Part shown: one piece after another, positions 5,695 through 8,374 of the stretch
Layout: the number at the start of each line of letters is the position of its first letter
How positions within the stretch are numbered: position 1 is the stretch's first letter
Source: an uncultured Lachnospiraceae bacterium
Lineage (GTDB): Bacteria; Bacillota_A; Clostridia; Lachnospirales; Lachnospiraceae
Assembly: GCA_946621895.1 (NCBI GenBank)
Contig: CAMOOZ010000226.1
Span: 1 to 8,374, forward strand
Reading direction: 5' to 3'
DNA: 8,374 nucleotides
Notes under the pieces: generated by a model
Seen by the model: the letters and a program-made list of their open reading frames with translations, nothing else
Told to the model about the DNA's origin: nothing
Database searches by the model: none
Translations under genes and position numbers: made by a program

Positions 5695-5841
5695 ATACGG
5701 TTTTTCCGTATGTTTCACAGAATTTGCGCTGCGCTGCGTCCAATCCGGCGGATCAGGGATGGAAACCGGGATCCGGGTCTTATCGTAAAGGGATTTGCCT
5801 TAAGACCCCTGGGAGAGGCATGCCCTCAGAAAGGAGCTTTT
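5695..5841 (+). promoter_or_regulatory. Structured leader region before the calcium-binding-like gene
   Basis: Three parts stand out: a small hairpin ATACGG, TTTTT, CCGTAT (5695-5711); a perfect 8-bp inverted repeat GGGTCTTA (5775-5782) with TAAGACCC (5801-5808) around an 18-nt loop; and a good ribosome binding site AAAGGAG (about 5829-5835) 6-7 nt before ATG 5842. I recognise no known riboswitch consensus. Together with 5481-5655 this accounts for the roughly 360-nt stretch without a gene between the two divergent operons. Confidence 0.45.
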
Positions 5842-6882
5842 ATGAAGATCGATTCCGGGCGTTTCCGCCAGGAAGCAGTCAGCAGCTATGCAAAAGTCAG
5901 CTGGAAACGGACCTCAGCCGGTTTTTCACGCCTGAAGCAGGAAGAAAGCGAGGATGCCCTGGGAGGGGATCTGTTCTCCGGTTTTTTAAAGCAGCACGGT
6001 GAAGAGGTGAAGTCCCGTGCCGCGGAAAGGACGAAGGGGATCTCCTCCGACAGGGAGCTTTCCTCTTTGAATAAGATCCGTCTCTCCTGTCTGGATTACC
6101 TCTTTTATCTGCTGTTCATCGGAAACCGGAGAGCCTACGGCAGCCCTTCCGAGGGCGTCATCTATGATCCCGCCGATCCGGTCAGCATGAATTCCGGAGG
6201 AGAGCGTGCCCTCAGCTATTCCACCGAAAGCTTCGAAGGCGAATACGAGGCGGTCAGCTATTCCACCGAGGGCACGGTGCGGTGCGCGGACGGCCGCGAG
6301 CTTTCCTTTAATCTTTCCTTTGAAATGACGCAGAGCTTCGAGCAGTACTATGCGGAGAGTTATTCCGTGGCCACGGTTCCCGGGGTGATGGATCTGACGG
6401 ATCCTCTCGTGATCAATCTGGAAACAGACATCGCCTCGCTCTCCGATCAAAAATTTACCTTTGATCTGGATGCAGACGGGGACACAGAGCAGCTCTCGAT
6501 GCCCGGCGCCGGCAGCGGCTTCCTGGCCCTTGACTTAAATGAAAACGGTTTGATCGACGACGGCACCGAGCTTTTCGGCGCGAAAACGGGCAGCGGCTTC
6601 GCGGAGCTTTCCGCCTTTGATCAGGATCACAACGGCTGGATCGATGAAAACGACGAGATATTCGACAAGCTGAAGATATGGGTAAAGAGTGCGGACGGCG
6701 CGGATGCGCTTTATTCCCTGAAGGATAAAAATGTGGGCGCGATCAACCTGAATGCGCTCCCGACGAGCTTCTCGCATTACGGCGCAAACGGCGCCTTAAA
6801 CGGCATGCTCCGTTCCTCCTCCTTCTTTCTCTTCGAGGACGGACGGGCCGGCACGATCCAGCATATGGATCTGGCGGGATAG
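5842..6882 (+). CDS. Hypothetical protein with Asp/Asn-rich calcium-binding-like motifs, 346 aa
   Basis: No signal peptide or clear membrane helix is visible; the only hydrophobic patch is about residues 83-93 (CLDYLFYLLFI). The N-terminal 100 residues are charged and mostly helical-looking. Residues 124-175 are Ser/Thr/Tyr-rich with the repeated SYSTE motif (125-129 and 139-143). Residues 205-285 carry three EF-hand-like loops: DLDADGD (208-214), DLNENGLIDDG (231-241) and DQDHNGWID (260-268), with a linking GTELFGAKTGSGFAEL (241-256). The same loop, ELFG and loop arrangement occurs in large bacterial calcium-binding or secreted repeat proteins, so a Ca2+-stabilised fold is likely; the molecular role is unknown. 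ATG 5842 is set by the AAAGGAG site; the longer in-frame start at 5710 lies in the leader. Export without a signal peptide, for instance through a flagellar route, is only a speculation. Confidence 0.83.
   Translation: MKIDSGRFRQEAVSSYAKVSWKRTSAGFSRLKQEESEDALGGDLFSGFLKQHGEEVKSRAAERTKGISSDRELSSLNKIRLSCLDYLFYLLFIGNRRAYGSPSEGVIYDPADPVSMNSGGERALSYSTESFEGEYEAVSYSTEGTVRCADGRELSFNLSFEMTQSFEQYYAESYSVATVPGVMDLTDPLVINLETDIASLSDQKFTFDLDADGDTEQLSMPGAGSGFLALDLNENGLIDDGTELFGAKTGSGFAELSAFDQDHNGWIDENDEIFDKLKIWVKSADGADALYSLKDKNVGAINLNALPTSFSHYGANGALNGMLRSSSFFLFEDGRAGTIQHMDLAG
6212..6269 (+). repeat. 16-bp exact direct repeat, 42-bp offset, in the calcium-binding-like gene
   Basis: tcagctattccaccga occurs at 6212-6227 and 6254-6269, in frame 14 codons apart, coding SYSTE twice. 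The rest of the 42-bp units has diverged, so this is a remnant or partial duplication rather than an active array. Confidence 0.6.
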
Positions 6883-6900
6883 GCACAGGAAATCCATTAT

Positions 6901-6949
6901 CCTCCTTGCTTTTCCTTTGGTTAAAAGCTAATATACTGATAAAAGGAGG
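6901..6949 (+). promoter_or_regulatory. Inverted repeat that can mask the 53-aa gene's ribosome binding site
   Basis: CCTCCTT (6901-6907) is the exact reverse complement of AAGGAGG (6943-6949), the ribosome binding site 8 nt before ATG 6958. In a transcript reading through from the upstream gene the site could be sequestered; a transcript from the local promoter would lack the left arm. The 35-nt loop makes the stem modest. Confidence 0.4.
6906..6937 (+). promoter_or_regulatory. Weak candidate promoter for the 53-aa gene
   Basis: TATACT (6932-6937) is a good -10 match. The only -35-like element is TTGCTT (6906-6911), 20 nt away, which is long. If it is used, transcription starts near 6943-6945, right at the ribosome binding site. 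Confidence 0.35.
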
Positions 6950-6957
6950 GCAATACT

Positions 6958-7119
6958 ATGACACTGGAAGAATTAAGGACGGTGGAATACTCCAATTATT
7001 GCCGTCTCATCCGAATCAAAAAAGCAAATCAGGGAGTGGATAATCCCGTTCTGGAGGAGGAAATCAAAGAAAGTAAAGCGAAGCTGGAAATGCTGGGCGT
7101 GAATCTCGAGCAGCTGTGA
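6958..7119 (+). CDS. Small acidic helical protein, 53 aa, unknown function
   Basis: Begins MTLEELRTVEYSNYCRLIRI and ends LGVNLEQL. The sequence is rich in Glu, Lys and Leu with heptad-like spacing in the second half (VLEEEIKESKAKLEMLGVNL), suggesting one or two amphipathic helices or a short coiled coil; the first half has basic and aromatic residues. There is no signal peptide or membrane segment. Support as a gene comes from a near-perfect AAAGGAGG site 7 nt before ATG 6958, an ordinary codon pattern, and a very strong terminator 6 nt after the stop. It looks like a conserved Clostridia small protein, but I cannot name a family. It lies 75 nt after the calcium-binding-like gene and may be read both with it and on its own. 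Confidence 0.8.
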   Translation: MTLEELRTVEYSNYCRLIRIKKANQGVDNPVLEEEIKESKAKLEMLGVNLEQL

Positions 7120-7125
7120 TCCTTT

Positions 7126-7166
7126 GGCGAGGGTTTCGCAATAAGCGAAACCCTCGCCCGTTTTTT
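7126..7166 (+). terminator. Strong intrinsic terminator of the 53-aa gene
   Basis: GGCGAGGGTTTCGC (7126-7139), loop AATAA, and GCGAAACCCTCGCC (7145-7158) form a perfect 14-bp stem, followed by CG and six T. On the opposite strand A-runs follow the stem's far side and CAAAGG the near side, so it terminates rightward transcription only. Confidence 0.92.
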
Positions 7167-7179
7167 GTGCCACGATATC

Positions 7180-7265
7180 GGGGTCAAAACCCCGGATTCG
7201 TAGTCGTCGCCGTCATATTGCACAAATGTATCGGGACGCTTGCCAGGGGATTTGATTTTGACCCC
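7180..7265. repeat. Inverted repeat in a gene-free gap, possible intergenic repeat element
   Basis: GGGGTCAAAA (7180-7189) and TTTTGACCCC (7256-7265) are exact 10-bp inverted copies. Each has a further CCCC or GGGG nearby (7190-7193 and 7247-7250), so each end could also form a small local hairpin. The 66-nt interior and 7266-7316 hold no convincing gene. The symmetric ends suggest a small repeat element or a paired regulatory site. Confidence 0.45.
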
Positions 7266-7316
7266 TACATCATGCCACGCCCGGCGAGCGGAATATGTCT
7301 GCCCGATCTGACCGCC

Positions 7317-7694
7317 CTATTCCAGCGACATTCCCTGCATCAGCGCCTCCCGCTCCGCCTTCTCCACCTTCTCAAAGGTCTGGTACACGGAGATCCGCGC
7401 TGCGTCCGTCTCGGACAGCCCCACGAAAAGCGCGCCGTAATAATAGGTATGCCCCACCTTCTCGATCCGGACGATCTCCAGAAAGACATGGATCACATCA
7501 TGGGTCCAGATTATCATGTCCGTTTCATACAGGGAGCCGATATCCAGCACCATATCCCCCTGAAAGCCGATCCCGCCTCTGGACACATCGGAAACGGTGA
7601 TATGCACCTCTGTTCCGGATCTGTCGTCGATGCGCTTCAGCACCAGCTGGGTCGGCATCTTTGAGCGTTCCGATCTGCGTTTTTCCTTATCCAT
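7317..7694 (-). CDS. PilZ-domain c-di-GMP-binding protein, 125 aa
   Basis: A single-domain PilZ protein. The signature is intact: R6-x-x-x-R10 in RRSER and DVSRGGIGF (36-44), matching the RxxxR and (D/N)xSxxG ligand-binding motifs. Beta-strand-like segments follow (50-95), with a charged helix (96-121) at the C-terminus. Such stand-alone PilZ proteins bind cyclic di-GMP in the cytoplasm and act as adaptors on motility, exopolysaccharide or other targets; the partner here is unknown. ATG 7694 has GAGGT 6 nt upstream. It is transcribed in the same direction as murF, 153 nt downstream of it, with a perfect inverted repeat (7763-7785) in the gap that could mark its own regulation. Loss of the long C-terminal helix would not remove the ligand motifs. 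Confidence 0.9.
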   Translation of the reverse strand: MDKEKRRSERSKMPTQLVLKRIDDRSGTEVHITVSDVSRGGIGFQGDMVLDIGSLYETDMIIWTHDVIHVFLEIVRIEKVGHTYYYGALFVGLSETDAARISVYQTFEKVEKAEREALMQGMSLE

Positions 7695-7762
7695 TTTTTT
7701 ACCTCATATTGCCGACCTGCAGAAATCATCTCTGAAGGAACAATCCATTAAATTTTATCGTC

Positions 7763-7785
7763 AACGACAAAATACTTTTGTCGTT
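7763..7785. promoter_or_regulatory. 23-bp perfect inverted repeat upstream of the PilZ gene
   Basis: AACGACAAAA, spacer TAC, and TTTTGTCGTT: a 10-bp perfect dyad centred 80 nt before the PilZ start codon and 74 nt after murF. No T-run follows on either strand and the 3-nt spacer is tight for a hairpin, so a dimeric regulator's operator is a better fit than a terminator. On the minus strand a TTGACG (7762-7757) -35-like box follows directly, though no good -10 was found. Confidence 0.55.
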
Positions 7786-7847
7786 AACCTGGTGCGGCCG
7801 GCGGCGCGTGGAATTCTGCCGCTGAAGCGGGCGCTGCCGATGCAGAG

Positions 7848-8374
7848 TCAGCTGATCAGATTAAGTCCCTTAAGCCCCTCCAGAATTTCCTCAAAATGCA
7901 TCCCGTGGGAAGCCTTTAAGAGGATCCTGTCGCCATTTTGCAGAAGCGCTCCCGCCTCCGCCAGAAATTCCGTGTTGGAAGCAAAATGCCGGCAGAGGCC
8001 CTTCCCCTTTTTCTGAAAGCCCTCCGCAGTGCAGGCGGAAAGGGGACCGATTGCAAAAAGCGCCTCCAGTCCCTTTTTTCCGGCATATTCGCCCACCGCT
8101 TCGTGCAGGCTTTTCTCCTGCTCTCCCAGCTCCAGCATATCGCCAAGGATCGCTATCCGCCGGTGCGTCCCTTCCGGCGATCCGCCAGTATCATCTGCCT
8201 TGCGGCCGTTCCCTTCCGGTAATCCGCTGACATCATCGGCTTTGCGGCCGTTCTCTTCCGGCAGTCCGCCGACATCATCGGCTTTGCGGACGCTCCCTTC
8301 CGGCGATCCGCCGACTTCATCGGCTTTGCGGACGCTCCCTTCCGGCGATCCGCCGACTTCATCGGCTTTGCGGA
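7848..8374 (-). CDS. murF: MurF, C-terminal part, with in-frame tandem repeat insertion; N-terminus outside window
   Basis: The visible 174 residues are the 3' end of UDP-N-acetylmuramoyl-tripeptide--D-alanyl-D-alanine ligase, which adds D-Ala-D-Ala to the peptidoglycan precursor using ATP in the cytoplasm. The C-terminal domain is clear: RRIAILGDMLELGEQEKSLH, then GDRILLKASHGMHFEEILEGL, equivalent to the family's VLGDMLELG and KGSRxM motifs, and a normal terminus (NLIS). Directly before RRIAILGD lie five 14-residue repeats (type RKADEVGGSPEGSV) running to the window edge. In ordinary MurF the central ATPase domain joins this domain by a short linker, so the array is an insertion of at least 70 residues at the domain boundary. 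The frame is intact, so the enzyme may well be functional. No clear terminator follows the stop. Confidence 0.92.
   Translation of the reverse strand, partial: RKADEVGGSPEGSVRKADEVGGSPEGSVRKADDVGGLPEENGRKADDVSGLPEGNGRKADDTGGSPEGTHRRIAILGDMLELGEQEKSLHEAVGEYAGKKGLEALFAIGPLSACTAEGFQKKGKGLCRHFASNTEFLAEAGALLQNGDRILLKASHGMHFEEILEGLKGLNLIS
8163..8374 (-). repeat. 42-bp tandem repeat array inside murF, at least five units
   Basis: Units: 8163-8204, 8205-8246, 8247-8288, 8289-8330, 8331-8372; positions 8373-8374 begin another. The two units at 8289-8372 are identical over 42 bp, while units toward 8163 diverge progressively, as expected when an array expands at one end. Decoded in the murF frame: RKADEVGGSPEGSV twice, then RKADDVGGLPEENG, RKADDVSGLPEGNG and RKADDTGGSPEGTH. 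There are no spacers, so this is not CRISPR. Confidence 0.95.

Noticed and set aside
5522..5743. 73-residue minus-strand open frame upstream of the acidic-protein gene
   Set aside because: It spans the likely promoter and leader, has no good ribosome binding site and no recognisable pattern.
5684..5841. Cyclic di-GMP or other known riboswitch in the leader
   Set aside because: Hairpins are present, but no conserved core of a known class could be recognised by eye; a covariance-model search would settle it.
7029..7223. 64-residue minus-strand open frame through the strong terminator
   Set aside because: It runs antisense across the terminator and the 53-aa gene; noncoding structure explains the region better.
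8153..8362. Repetitive minus-strand frame reading KSADRRKGASAKPM units
   Set aside because: Alternative frame of the 42-bp repeat; only the other frame continues into the conserved MurF C-terminal domain.
8163..8374. CRISPR array
   Set aside because: The repeats are directly abutting 42-bp units without spacers and lie within a coding sequence.

Overview
The window reads as accessory and housekeeping chromosome of a Gram-positive Clostridia bacterium, most plausibly a relatively GC-rich member of the Lachnospiraceae. The grounds are strong GGAGG-type ribosome binding sites, Firmicutes-type families (YjfB, a CvfB-like S1 protein, a stand-alone acyl-ACP thioesterase, PilZ) and intrinsic terminators. 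The taxon is inferred from family content only. No rRNA, tRNA, CRISPR array, insertion sequence or phage gene was seen.

Layout. Minus strand, 2817 down to 1: a glycan-flippase-type ABC exporter overlaps the start of a large polytopic GT-C-like membrane protein that runs off the window. Together they look like a lipid-linked glycan or cell-surface polymer unit. Plus strand, 2970-3176: the small motility-associated protein YjfB, with its own promoter, a 5' hairpin, and a terminator lying inside the 3' end of the convergent gene. Minus strand, 5474 down to 3166: a likely operon of a membrane-anchored Glu/Tyr-rich protein, an acyl-ACP thioesterase (2 nt between them) and a CvfB-like RNA-binding protein (93 nt further on). 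Plus strand, 5842-7119: a cytosolic-looking protein with Asp/Asn-rich calcium-binding-like motifs, then a 53-aa conserved-looking small protein ending in a very strong terminator. Minus strand, 8374 down to 7317: the 3' part of murF, then a PilZ-domain protein.

How the genes fit together. YjfB, PilZ and a possible sigma-28-like promoter before the calcium-binding-like gene hint at a motility/c-di-GMP theme, but no flagellar structural gene is present. The thioesterase releases free fatty acids from ACP. MurF makes the final cytoplasmic peptidoglycan precursor. The ABC exporter probably moves a lipid-linked saccharide.

The most striking signal is at the right edge. MurF carries an in-frame array of at least five 42-bp (14-residue) tandem repeats immediately before the start of its C-terminal domain; the two outermost visible units are identical at DNA level. 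The thioesterase also carries a low-complexity in-frame insertion with a 24-residue internal repeat, and the CvfB-like protein has lost its first S1 domain in favour of a charged tail. I do not see a clearly new multi-gene system; the novelty is in these protein insertions, the acidic repeat protein, the two small proteins and several inverted repeats.
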